Part shown: positions 9,929 through 16,986 of the stretch, one piece after another
Layout: the number at the start of each line of letters is the position of its first letter
Position numbering within the stretch: position 1 is the stretch's first letter
From: Luteibacter sp. dw_328
Lineage (GTDB): Bacteria; Pseudomonadota; Gammaproteobacteria; Xanthomonadales; Rhodanobacteraceae
Direction of reading: 5' to 3'
DNA: 64,000 nucleotides
Assembly (NCBI RefSeq): GCF_018449605.1
Contig: NZ_JAAVUW010000003.1
Coordinates: forward strand, 1-64,000
Notes under the pieces: model-generated
Databases searched by the model: none
The model's input: only the letters and a program-made list of their open reading frames with translations
Told to the model about the DNA's origin: nothing
Translations under genes and position numbers: made by a program

Positions 9929-10157
9929 AAAATGCTGGCATCAACGCTGCCGAAAATGGTGGCATGAGGGCCACAAAGTATGCGGATTGCTGAACAATCT
10001 GCGCCCTGACCCCTTCAGCGTCACCGGCGGATACACAGGAGCGCATCTCGCCATCAAGGCCCATGGCATCCATGGCGGCGCACAGGCTTTCACCACTACC
10101 GAAGCGAAGGCTGGAATCAGCGCCTACGCGGGTCAGGAACTCGATCATCTGAGACAT
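9855..10157 (-). CDS. Split-borosin-type precursor A with four-repeat core
   Basis: 100-residue precursor peptide. The ATG at 10157 has GAGGAGAG about 6 nt upstream. Residues 1-60 form a predicted helical leader (MSQMIEFLTRVGADSSLRFG at the start) matching in pattern the borosin-binding domain of split-borosin precursors such as SonA: short N-terminal helix, G-x-D-x-x-L, then A-M-x-x-x-G-L and a G-D turn. Residues 62-93 are four octapeptides: VALMPPFS, AALMPAFS, VALMAPIS, ASLVAPFR, followed by AAPSDVS. They are small, hydrophobic and Pro-rich, as expected for backbone N-methylated cores. It lies 34 nt downstream of the methyltransferase gene. Product structure and processing are unknown. Confidence 0.85.
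   Translation of the reverse strand: MSQMIEFLTRVGADSSLRFGSGESLCAAMDAMGLDGEMRSCVSAGDAEGVRAQIVQQSAYFVALMPPFSAALMPAFSVALMAPISASLVAPFRAAPSDVS
9879..9974 (-). repeat. Four tandem 24-bp units encoding the core octapeptides
   Basis: Codons 62-93 of precursor A. Repetition is visible in the DNA (CATCAACGCTACCGAAAATG and CATCAACGCTGCCGAAAATG on the plus strand), so the core grew by in-frame tandem duplication. Confidence 0.85.
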
Positions 10158-10191
10158 TGGAACTCTCCTCAAAATGGAACATTGGCAAGAA

Positions 10192-11001
10192 TCACGCCAC
10201 GTCGGCGTGGCGCAACGCGTCGAGCCTCTCCCGGACCGTCGGATCCAACACAAGGGCCTTCGCCGGCGGAATGGCAACTGTTTCCGATGTGCTGACGACG
10301 GTGTCGACCAGTTGATCGAGCCGCACCCGTCGGATGGATGGCCGTTCGATAGGCAACGTCGGCACCTTGTACACAATGACCTCATGATCCCCAGGGTAGT
10401 GGCGCATGAGCACATCCACGAGCACCTGACGATAAGCGGGCCCCGTTCCCAGCTTCCCCAGCGTCAGGTCTCCCACCAGACCAACCTGCCACAGGAACAA
10501 CCACGCAGACGGGTCGACGACTCGCTTGTAGACGATGAACTGTGTCGCCTCGAAATGCTGACACCCAAAGGTACCCGGATCGATGCCCAGGTCGGCGTAG
10601 AGACAATCTTCCGAGGACACCCCCGGTTCCATGCGCGCTTCGTAACCTTCCGCGCGGGCCAGCTCAATCGACTGGTGCGGCGCGAGAGCAAAAATTCCAG
10701 GGTGCCCGTAGAACACGCCACATACGCGCTTTCCTGCGCGCACCTCGACAAGGATGGCTTCGACCATTTCCCCATAAGTGTCGTGCCGGGATTTCCCTGC
10801 GGCATAGTAAGGTTGCAGGCTTCGCACGTCCGGGTGCATCTCGCGCAACCAGAGCTCGACAATCGCGTCGGACACCCCAGCGAAAACGACGTCCGCATGA
10901 TCGATCTCGCTTTGCGCGATCGGTGTGATGTGCGACCCAAGGGTCATCCCCACGCCGACGCAGACCAGCCGTCCCCGTGTGGCTATCGCGCTCGCACTCA
11001 T
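10192..11001 (-). CDS. Borosin-type peptide backbone alpha-N-methyltransferase
   Basis: 269-residue SAM-dependent methylase of the tetrapyrrole-methylase fold. From memory it is closely similar along its length to SonM, the split-borosin enzyme of Shewanella, and to the N-terminal half of fungal OphMA. The SAM loop CVGVGMTLG is at 14-22. Y66, R72 and Y76 (Y-x5-R-x3-Y in YAAGKSRHDTY) have the spacing of the OphMA catalytic triad. YGHPGIFA is at 98-105, followed by MEPGVSSEDCLYADLGIDPG and FEATQF. There is no precobalamin or sirohaem biosynthesis gene nearby; instead three candidate precursors follow. GGGGAG precedes the ATG. It should methylate amide nitrogens of the core residues in trans. 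Confidence 0.9.
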   Translation of the reverse strand: MSASAIATRGRLVCVGVGMTLGSHITPIAQSEIDHADVVFAGVSDAIVELWLREMHPDVRSLQPYYAAGKSRHDTYGEMVEAILVEVRAGKRVCGVFYGHPGIFALAPHQSIELARAEGYEARMEPGVSSEDCLYADLGIDPGTFGCQHFEATQFIVYKRVVDPSAWLFLWQVGLVGDLTLGKLGTGPAYRQVLVDVLMRHYPGDHEVIVYKVPTLPIERPSIRRVRLDQLVDTVVSTSETVAIPPAKALVLDPTVRERLDALRHADVA

Positions 11002-11030
11002 GCCCTACTCCCCCGACAGACAAGAACGTC

Positions 11031-12662
11031 TTATAGCAGAGCCGCCGCTTTGTGCAAGGCGATCCAAACGCCGATCAGGAACGGAATGCCCACCGCCAGC
11101 CAGGCCACGATACCGATGGCTCCGAACGGCCCGCGCGCCGCGGCGGCCAGGCTGGCATCCGAGGCCTGCACCTCGTGCTGCAGCGCCCGTTCGCGCTTCA
11201 GCTCTTCCTCGGTCATGTGGTGCTTCGGGTCCACCGGGCGAACCAGCAGGTTGCAGATCAGGCCGATCAGCAGAAGACCCGCGAGAATGTACAGGGTGCG
11301 GTCGTAGACGAGATTCTTGGCCACGCCGGCGCCGAGCTGCGCTTCACGAATACCTGCGATCAAGACGGGGCCGATCACGCCGGCTACCGACCATGCGGTG
11401 AGCAGGCGGCCGTGGATGGCGCCGACCATCTGCGTGCCGAACATATCTGCCAGGTAGGCCGGCACCGTGGCGAAACCGCCGCCGTACATCGACAGGATCA
11501 CGCAGACCGTGATGACAAATGCCGCCGCCATGCCCAGGTGACCGAGCGTCGGCAGGAGGCAATACAGAATGATGCCGAGGATAAAGAAAACGCAGTAAGT
11601 AAACCGCCGGCCAAGAAAATCCGACGCCGACGCCCAGGCAAGGCGGCCCACCGAATTGAACAGGCTGATGAGGCCCACCAGGCCCGCGGCGGCGGTAGCG
11701 ATGGCGCTCTTCTGCGCGGCGGTGAGTGCCGTACCCGGATCGACACCAAGCAGACCCGCACCGAACACGTCCTGCAACATCGGACTTGCCATGGACAACA
11801 CGCCGATGCCAGCGGTCACGTTCATGCACAGCACGCCCCAGATGAGCCAGAACTGCGGCGTCTTCCAGGCGCGGCTAAGGTGCACGTGGCCATGGCTGAT
11901 CATGGGCCTTTTGGACACGTCCGCCGTGGCTAGCTGATAGCCCACCGGCTTCCAGCCGTTCGGTGTGACCCGGAAGCCGAACGCCCCCAGCGACATCACC
12001 ACGAAGTAAACCAGACCCATGACGATCAGCGTGGTCGACACCCCCGGGACATCGCCGCTCTTGAAGACGTCCATGAGCTTGACGGCAATCGGCGCGCCGA
12101 TCATCGCGCCGCCGCCATAACCCATGATGGCGAAGCCCGTGGCCAGGCCTCGACGGTCGGGAAACCATTTGATCAGCGTCGACACCGGCGTGATGTAACC
12201 AAGCCCCTGCCCCACGCCGCCCAGCAACCCGCAGCCGAGGTAGACCAGCCAGAGCTGGTGGAGAGAGACGCCGATGCCGCCCAGCACCAGGCCGCCGCCC
12301 CAGCAGCACGCGGCGATGAAGCCGGCCTTGCGCGGCCCCGCGTGCTCGAGCCAGCCACCCCAGATCGCCGCGGCGAGGCCGAGCATGGCGATGAAGGTTT
12401 CGAAGATATGGTTGACCGAGGGGACGGTCCAGTTGCAGGTCGTGGTCGTGAGCTGGTCGAGGAAGCCCTGGCTCGCGCAGACCGTGGCATCGGCGCCGGT
12501 CACCAGGTTGCTCATCGGCAGCCAGAACACCGAGAACCCGTAGGCCATGCCGATACATAGATGAATGGCGAGGGCCGCAGGTGGCACCAGCCAGCGATTG
12601 AAACCCGGACCCGCGATCGTACGTTCCCGGGCCAGCAAGCCGGCCGTCTCGTTTCCTGCCAT
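11031..12662 (-). CDS. OFA-family MFS transporter
   Basis: 543-residue inner-membrane transporter of the oxalate/formate antiporter branch of the major facilitator superfamily, with 12 predicted helices. Family signs are GMAYGFSVFWLPMSNL in helix 1, GCGLLGGVGQGLGYITPV in helix 4 and WFPDRRGLATGFAIMGYGGGA. A hydrophilic insertion between the first two helices (about residues 55-80) has two cysteines. Substrate is unknown; family members move oxalate, formate or other monocarboxylates. Its stop is 29 nt upstream of the N-methyltransferase start on the same strand, so it could be co-transcribed with the RiPP genes. Confidence 0.85.
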   Translation of the reverse strand: MAGNETAGLLARERTIAGPGFNRWLVPPAALAIHLCIGMAYGFSVFWLPMSNLVTGADATVCASQGFLDQLTTTTCNWTVPSVNHIFETFIAMLGLAAAIWGGWLEHAGPRKAGFIAACCWGGGLVLGGIGVSLHQLWLVYLGCGLLGGVGQGLGYITPVSTLIKWFPDRRGLATGFAIMGYGGGAMIGAPIAVKLMDVFKSGDVPGVSTTLIVMGLVYFVVMSLGAFGFRVTPNGWKPVGYQLATADVSKRPMISHGHVHLSRAWKTPQFWLIWGVLCMNVTAGIGVLSMASPMLQDVFGAGLLGVDPGTALTAAQKSAIATAAAGLVGLISLFNSVGRLAWASASDFLGRRFTYCVFFILGIILYCLLPTLGHLGMAAAFVITVCVILSMYGGGFATVPAYLADMFGTQMVGAIHGRLLTAWSVAGVIGPVLIAGIREAQLGAGVAKNLVYDRTLYILAGLLLIGLICNLLVRPVDPKHHMTEEELKRERALQHEVQASDASLAAAARGPFGAIGIVAWLAVGIPFLIGVWIALHKAAALL

Positions 12663-12734
12663 GCGTTTGTTCCCCTGCCTGTGAGTGGTACTTCCCCGGA
12701 TCGCATCTTAGGCAGGTTTTGGGCTGGCGCCACC

Positions 12735-13085
12735 CTACGATGGTCTTAGTCGCTCCCTTCGCCGCCACTCGCCCGGCGGCGCGTCGAACGCGCGGCGGAA
12801 GCGCCGCGTGAAGTGGGCCTGGTCGGAGAGGCCGCAGCGCACGGCAATGTCACATAGCGCATCGTCGGTGGCGAGCATGAGCTCGCAGGCGCGCTCCAGG
12901 CGACGCATCAACACATAGGCGTGAGGCGTACTGCCGAAGCTCGCCTTGAAGGCGCGGAAGAAATAGGACTCGCTGTAACCGATCGCCGAAGCCAGTTCGG
13001 CGATGGCGAGGCGACGTCCGAGATGCGTGTCGATGAAGCGTTGCAGGCGCTCGTGCGCCCAGGGGGGAAGACGACTTTCGTTCAT
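12735..13085 (-). CDS. Small AraC-family DNA-binding protein
   Basis: 116 residues consisting almost only of an AraC/XylS double helix-turn-helix (LAIAELASAIGYSESYFFRAF and LCDIAVRCGLSDQAHFTRRF). It has no effector-binding domain, so it may act constitutively or respond to abundance, like MarA/SoxS-type proteins. The start at 13085 overlaps the ohr stop by ATGA, indicating translational coupling. It is the last gene of an SDR-ohr-araC operon, suggesting a role in hydroperoxide or electrophile response. Confidence 0.88.
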   Translation of the reverse strand: MNESRLPPWAHERLQRFIDTHLGRRLAIAELASAIGYSESYFFRAFKASFGSTPHAYVLMRRLERACELMLATDDALCDIAVRCGLSDQAHFTRRFRRAFDAPPGEWRRRERLRPS

Positions 13086-13573
13086 TGCTCTAGGGAGACG
13101 ATGCATTCGATGCCCTGGCGGGCCATCTTTGCGTAGGGACAGATACGCTCGGTGTCGCGGACCAGCTCCTCGGCGGCCGCGCGGCCGACACCGGGAAGCG
13201 CGATGCGAACACCGGCGACGAGGGTGAACAAGCCATCCATGGGATCACGGCCGAAGGTCACCGATGCCGTGACCCGGGCGTCGGGAATCGACATACCGGC
13301 ACGGGTGGCAAGCAGACTCAACGCACCGTGGAAGCACGCGGCAAAACCGGCCGCGAACAATTCTTCGGGATTGGTGCCGCCACCCGGACCACCCAGTTGC
13401 GCAGGCATGCGAAGCTCGATATCGAGCGTGCCGTCGCGCGAGCGCGCCACGCCCGATGCACGGCCATGCGCTGCCTCCCCGCCCGAAACACTCACCACGG
13501 CGGTGTACAGCGGCGCAAAGTCCGCGCCTGTATAGCGGTCGAGGAACGAAACGGGCGGGCGCGTCGGTTTCAT
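13082..13573 (-). CDS. Organic hydroperoxide resistance protein (Ohr/OsmC family)
   Basis: 163-residue thiol peroxidase that reduces organic hydroperoxides, usually with dihydrolipoamide-derived electrons. The two catalytic cysteines are visible in AACFHGALSL and ERICPYAKM, which is the Ohr spacing. The start at 13573 (MKPTRPPVSFLDRYTG) gives family length; upstream in-frame residues are unrelated. It is preceded by an SDR gene (19 nt) and followed by an overlapping AraC gene. The regulator is not the usual MarR-type OhrR in this operon. Confidence 0.9.
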   Translation of the reverse strand: MKPTRPPVSFLDRYTGADFAPLYTAVVSVSGGEAAHGRASGVARSRDGTLDIELRMPAQLGGPGGGTNPEELFAAGFAACFHGALSLLATRAGMSIPDARVTASVTFGRDPMDGLFTLVAGVRIALPGVGRAAAEELVRDTERICPYAKMARQGIECIVSLEQ

Positions 13574-13592
13574 CGGTTCGTACGCGTCACGG

Positions 13593-14363
13593 TCAGGCCG
13601 CCGCTCCAGACCGCGCTGCCTCGGCCTGGTTGAACCAGGTCGCGAAGCCGATCTTGCCAAGCGTCGCACCCGGGCCCGGCACCAGCGAGTTCTCCTGCAG
13701 CACCGTGCCGAAATACAACGCCTTCGGATCCGGAATCACATGGCGCGGATCCTTTGTCGCCGCGAGGTAACGCTGAACCAGATCGGCCATGCGGATCTTG
13801 TCCGGGCCACCGATCTCGATGATACCGTTGACGGGCGCACCCACCGTCGCCGTGGTCATCGCATCGGCAACATCGTCGGAGGCGATTGGCTGCATATATC
13901 CCGTGGAAAGATGTACCGACTCACCCTTCGCGCTGGCCTGGACGATTCCCTTGAGGAATTCGAAGAACTGCGCTGACCGGACGATGGTGTACGGCACGCC
14001 CGAATCTTGGATCAGTTTCTCCTGAACGACCTTCGCGCGCAGGTAGCCGCTGTCCGGCAGTTCGTCGGTACCCACGATGGAGAGTGCGACGTGGTGCTGC
14101 ACTCCCGCCTTCACTTCGGCCGCAGCGATATTGCGGCCCGACGTCCGGAAGAAATCGAGCACATCCTGGTCCGCGAACGACGGCGAGTTGCTCAGGTCGA
14201 GCACGGTGTCCACCCCCGTCATGGCCGCATCGAGCCCCTCACCTGTCATGGCGTTGACCCCTGATGACGGCGACGCCGGGATGACGTCATGGCCGAGGGT
14301 GCGCAGACGGGGAACGACCTTGCTACCGATGAGGCCCGAGCCGCCGATGACGAGAATTTTCAT
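13593..14363 (-). CDS. NmrA-like / atypical SDR NAD(P)-binding protein
   Basis: 256-residue Rossmann protein starting MKILVIGGSGLIGSKV, with AGGAG 7 nt upstream. The N-terminal GGSGLIGS nucleotide-binding loop, YLRAKVVQEKLIQDSGVPYTIVRS and the ADDV-like segment ASDDVADAM place it with NmrA-like reductases or redox sensors. The catalytic Tyr/Lys of classical SDRs is only loosely recognisable (Y-L-R-A-K). It is the first gene of an operon with ohr and an AraC regulator, and might process quinones or electrophiles. Confidence 0.82.
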   Translation of the reverse strand: MKILVIGGSGLIGSKVVPRLRTLGHDVIPASPSSGVNAMTGEGLDAAMTGVDTVLDLSNSPSFADQDVLDFFRTSGRNIAAAEVKAGVQHHVALSIVGTDELPDSGYLRAKVVQEKLIQDSGVPYTIVRSAQFFEFLKGIVQASAKGESVHLSTGYMQPIASDDVADAMTTATVGAPVNGIIEIGGPDKIRMADLVQRYLAATKDPRHVIPDPKALYFGTVLQENSLVPGPGATLGKIGFATWFNQAEAARSGAAA

Positions 14364-14496
14364 GGGGTATCTCCTGTTCGTACGAACATGGCGCCACGGT
14401 CCGGATTCGGCGTGGCGAGTATGGAAACAGTAGGCTGGCGCTGCGCCTCCCGGTAGAACCCCGGGGAGGACTACCGTGTTGCCTTTTGTGCACCAA

Positions 14497-15510
14497 TCAC
14501 CCGACGGCGGCCAGCAAGGCCACGACCGAGAGGCCACCGGCGCATTGCAGGTCCAGCGCGCGCACACGCGTGATCATGTAGTCGATGAAGACGCGAATAC
14601 GCGATGGCAATTGTTGGCGGCTCAGATAGCAGATGTAGTGTCCGCGATCGTCAGGTGCGTACTGCGGAAGGCACGCCACCAGCTGTCCGGATCTCAGGTG
14701 CTCACACACCTGGTAGGCAGCCAGCTGCACAAGACCGCGGCCATCCAGAGCCGCATCCATCAGGAGGTCAGTGTCGTTGAAGGTGAGCATCGCCTTGGGA
14801 ACCACTTTCTGCAGGCGACCTTCGACCTTGAATTCCCACTCGTGGATACGCCCCGAGGCGAGCCGGAAGTTGAGGCATTGATGCTCCGCGAGCTCGGCAA
14901 TATCGCGCGGCAACCCGTGCGTCGCCGCATAGGCCGGCGATGCACAAACGACCATCTGCATGGGGATCAGTTGCCGTGCGATCACCTGGCTGTCTTCCAT
15001 GCGCCCGTTGCGAAACGAGACATCGATCTGGTCCGTCGTGAAGTCGGCCGTGTGGTCGTCTAGCAACAGGTCCACCGCGATGTCCGGATACATATCGCGA
15101 AAGCCGTTCAACAGCGGCGCGACGACCTTACGGCCAAAGCCGACCGCCGAGCTGATGCGGAGCTGGCCTCGCGGCGGACCTTCGCGGAGCTCCTGCATGT
15201 CGGCCAGTGCCTGGGTGATGCGGTCGACACCGGGCTTGCAGTTCTCGAAGAAAATTTCTCCCTCACGCGTCAGCGCGTTGCTGCGCGTGGTCCGGATGAA
15301 CAGCCGCGCGCCCACCTGTCCTTCCAGCTTCTGCACGCTTCGGCTGACTGCTGATCGGCCAATGCCGAGCCGGTCGGCGGCCTTGGCGAAACTACCCTCG
15401 TTCACCACGGCAATAAAAGCGATAACACCCGCGTAACTCGCGGAGAAGCTCGATGCCAGCGCGTCTGCATGTTCGGCGACGACGAGACCTGGCGGGTTGT
15501 TGATAGTCAT
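14497..15510 (-). CDS. LysR-family transcriptional regulator
   Basis: 337 residues from the ATG at 15510, preceded by GGAGA. The HTH is at about residues 25-80 (FAKAADRLGIGRSAVSRSVQ); the effector domain resembles those that control oxidoreductase genes (DsdC/AaeR-like group). It has an extra 20-residue N-terminal extension before the HTH. Its ATG overlaps the stop of the upstream sigma-region-4 gene by 4 nt, so both lie in one operon under a predicted ECF41 promoter. The downstream neighbour on the same strand is the SDR-ohr-araC operon, a plausible target. Confidence 0.88.
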   Translation of the reverse strand: MTINNPPGLVVAEHADALASSFSASYAGVIAFIAVVNEGSFAKAADRLGIGRSAVSRSVQKLEGQVGARLFIRTTRSNALTREGEIFFENCKPGVDRITQALADMQELREGPPRGQLRISSAVGFGRKVVAPLLNGFRDMYPDIAVDLLLDDHTADFTTDQIDVSFRNGRMEDSQVIARQLIPMQMVVCASPAYAATHGLPRDIAELAEHQCLNFRLASGRIHEWEFKVEGRLQKVVPKAMLTFNDTDLLMDAALDGRGLVQLAAYQVCEHLRSGQLVACLPQYAPDDRGHYICYLSRQQLPSRIRVFIDYMITRVRALDLQCAGGLSVVALLAAVG

Positions 15511-15746
15511 GATTTGTCTCCGCGTACGTTGTGCTCGTGCCGGACGGACTGGATGTGGGAACGCGCTTGCTCCACGAGATCGCGGCAATGACGTGCGTCG
15601 CAACGCAGCAAGGCCGCGACGTCGTCCACGCGCATGTCGAACACCTCACTGAGGAGGAAGGCGACGCGCGCATCCAGAGGCAGTTGATCCAACAACACCA
15701 GCAGCCCGGTCCAGACCACGTCGGGTGAGTCTTTTAGTTCGTCCAT
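15507..15746 (-). CDS. Stand-alone sigma-70 region 4 protein (ECF41-like)
   Basis: 79-residue product that aligns only with region 4 of ECF sigma factors: LLDQLPLDARVAFLLSEVF corresponds to LERLTPEARAAFILREVL of the ECF41 gene at 16987, and CRDLVEQARSH to CRQLVHRAKDQ. There is no region 2, so it cannot melt promoters itself. The start at 15746 lies 8 nt from a CGTC -10 element, giving an almost leaderless mRNA. It is translationally coupled to a LysR gene. It may be a decoy, a modulator of the full sigma factor, a DNA-binding protein at -35 elements, or a remnant that survives because it is coupled to the LysR gene. Confidence 0.7.
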   Translation of the reverse strand: MDELKDSPDVVWTGLLVLLDQLPLDARVAFLLSEVFDMRVDDVAALLRCDARHCRDLVEQARSHIQSVRHEHNVRGDKS

Positions 15747-15754
15747 ACACAACA

Positions 15755-15781
15755 GACGCAGGCCGCACCGCTCTTGTGACA
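15755..15781 (-). promoter_or_regulatory. Predicted ECF41 promoter (minus strand)
   Basis: TGTCACA, 16 nt, CGTC on the minus strand. It has exactly the same elements and spacing as the site before the ECF41 sigma gene at 16951. It drives the region-4 protein and LysR genes; the ATG is 8 nt past the -10. Confidence 0.8.
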
Positions 15782-15799
15782 GTTTCCCGAGGGATTTTC

Positions 15800-15830
15800 T
15801 GTAGGAGCCGATTCATCGGCGATAACCAGG
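15800..15830. repeat. Single REP-like unit
   Basis: TGTAGGAGCCGATTCATCGG with flank, without an inverted partner, in the gap between the divergent region-4 and CMD genes. Confidence 0.75.
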
Positions 15831-15953
15831 TCGCCGAAACGCCATTGGTGCCCCTCACGCAACACGGTGATCCCGCGCACGGATCTACCGGGACGGGAGG
15901 CGCATGCCTAACCTCTGCGCTATCCCATTCCCCATCGCTAACGAGGCAATGAC

Positions 15954-16427
15954 ATGCGCGTCGATTATCAAAAGCAGTCCCCGGAACTGTTCAAGAAGTT
16001 CCTCGACTTCACCATGGCGTTCGGCCACTCCTCGATCGAAGAGTCCATCCGCGAGCTCGTCGAGCTGCGCGTGTCCCAGATCAACGGCTGCGCATTTTGC
16101 GTGGACATGCACGTGAAGCGCGCGACGATCCATGGTGAGCGCGCGCTGCGCCTGCATCATGTCGCCATCTGGCGCGAGTCGAACCTGTTCGCGCCGCGTG
16201 AGCGCGCCTGCCTGGCATGGGCCGAAGTCCTGACGCAGATCCCGGCGCAGGGCGTGGCCGATGAGATCTATGAGCGCGTGCGTACGCAGCTGTCGGAGAA
16301 GGAAATCTCGGACCTGACATTCTCCGTCATGGCCATCAATGCGTGGAACCGCGTGAATGTGGCCTTCCACATCGAGCCGGGCATCTTCGACAAGGCGTAC
16401 GGCCTCGAGAAGGCTAACCTTTCCTGA
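15954..16427 (+). CDS. Carboxymuconolactone decarboxylase / AhpD-like protein
   Basis: 157-residue all-helical protein of the CMD family. The redox pair CAFC, followed by VDMH, in NGCAFCVDMHVKRA at about residues 45-58 is the AhpD-type peroxidatic motif, so disulphide reductase or peroxidase activity is more likely than lactone decarboxylation. CMD proteins are the typical target or neighbour of ECF41 sigma factors, and an ECF41 gene lies two genes downstream. I see no TGTCACA-N16-CGTC directly in front of this gene. Confidence 0.88.
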   Translation: MRVDYQKQSPELFKKFLDFTMAFGHSSIEESIRELVELRVSQINGCAFCVDMHVKRATIHGERALRLHHVAIWRESNLFAPRERACLAWAEVLTQIPAQGVADEIYERVRTQLSEKEISDLTFSVMAINAWNRVNVAFHIEPGIFDKAYGLEKANLS

Positions 16428-16486
16428 GTCCTGTATTCCGGGCGAGGCGCGTGCCGCCTCGCCTCCCACCCTGCGAGGAATCTCCG

Positions 16487-16909
16487 ATGCGACACTTCAA
16501 GACGCTCGCCCTGCTCCTGGTATTGATCTGCGGCCAGGCTGCCGCCCACGACGCGGCGGCCCACGGCGACGCGACGGCGCCGCAGGCCAAGGTGACCGAG
16601 AACATGACCAAGGCCCTCCCCGACTTCCCGGGCAAGGAGATCCTGACCATCACGGTGGACTACCCGCCCGGCGCCGTGGACCCGGTCCATCGTCATGACG
16701 CGCATGCCGTCGTCTATGTGCTCGAAGGCTCGATCATCATGGGCGTGAAGGGCCAGAAGGAGCAGGTACTCAAGGCAGGCGACACCTTCTACGAAGGCCC
16801 GAACGACATCCACACCGTCGGCCGCAACGCCAGCAAGACCGAGCCGGCGAAGTTCGTGGTGTTCCTCCTGAAGAGCCAGAACGCGCCGGTGCTTATCCCC
16901 GTTCACTGA
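16487..16909 (+). CDS. Secreted cupin-domain protein
   Basis: 140 residues. The ATG at 16487 follows GAGGAA and gives a signal peptide (MRHFKTLALLLVLICGQAAA) with likely cleavage before HDAAAHG. A single cupin barrel follows: PVHRHDAHAVVYVLEG carries the metal-binding histidines, and FYEGPNDIHTVGRNAS the second motif. Periplasmic; substrate unknown. The protein at 49644 is a paralogue with the same order of motifs (YPPGG, H-x-H, FYEEPG, RNASKTEPAK). It sits between the CMD and ECF41 genes. Confidence 0.85.
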   Translation: MRHFKTLALLLVLICGQAAAHDAAAHGDATAPQAKVTENMTKALPDFPGKEILTITVDYPPGAVDPVHRHDAHAVVYVLEGSIIMGVKGQKEQVLKAGDTFYEGPNDIHTVGRNASKTEPAKFVVFLLKSQNAPVLIPVH

Positions 16910-16950
16910 GGTGGTTCCGCCAAGGCGGCTGACATTCGACTGACGTACCC

Positions 16951-16977
16951 TGTCACAGAGACCCAGGGAGCAACGTC
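16951..16977 (+). promoter_or_regulatory. Predicted ECF41 autoregulatory promoter
   Basis: TGTCACA, 16 nt, CGTC, ending 9 nt before the ECF41 start codon. This matches the family consensus I remember and repeats exactly in spacing at 15755-15781. Confidence 0.82.
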
Positions 16978-16986
16978 TTAGTCTCT

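Noticed and set aside
9879-9974. CRISPR-like or minisatellite array
   Set aside because: Units are only 24 bp, contiguous without spacers, in frame within a gene with a strong ribosome-binding site.
10192-11001. Cobalamin or sirohaem biosynthesis methylase
   Set aside because: Same fold, but the Y-x5-R-x3-Y triad, the close SonM-like sequence and the adjacent precursors point to peptide N-methylation; no cob/cys genes nearby.
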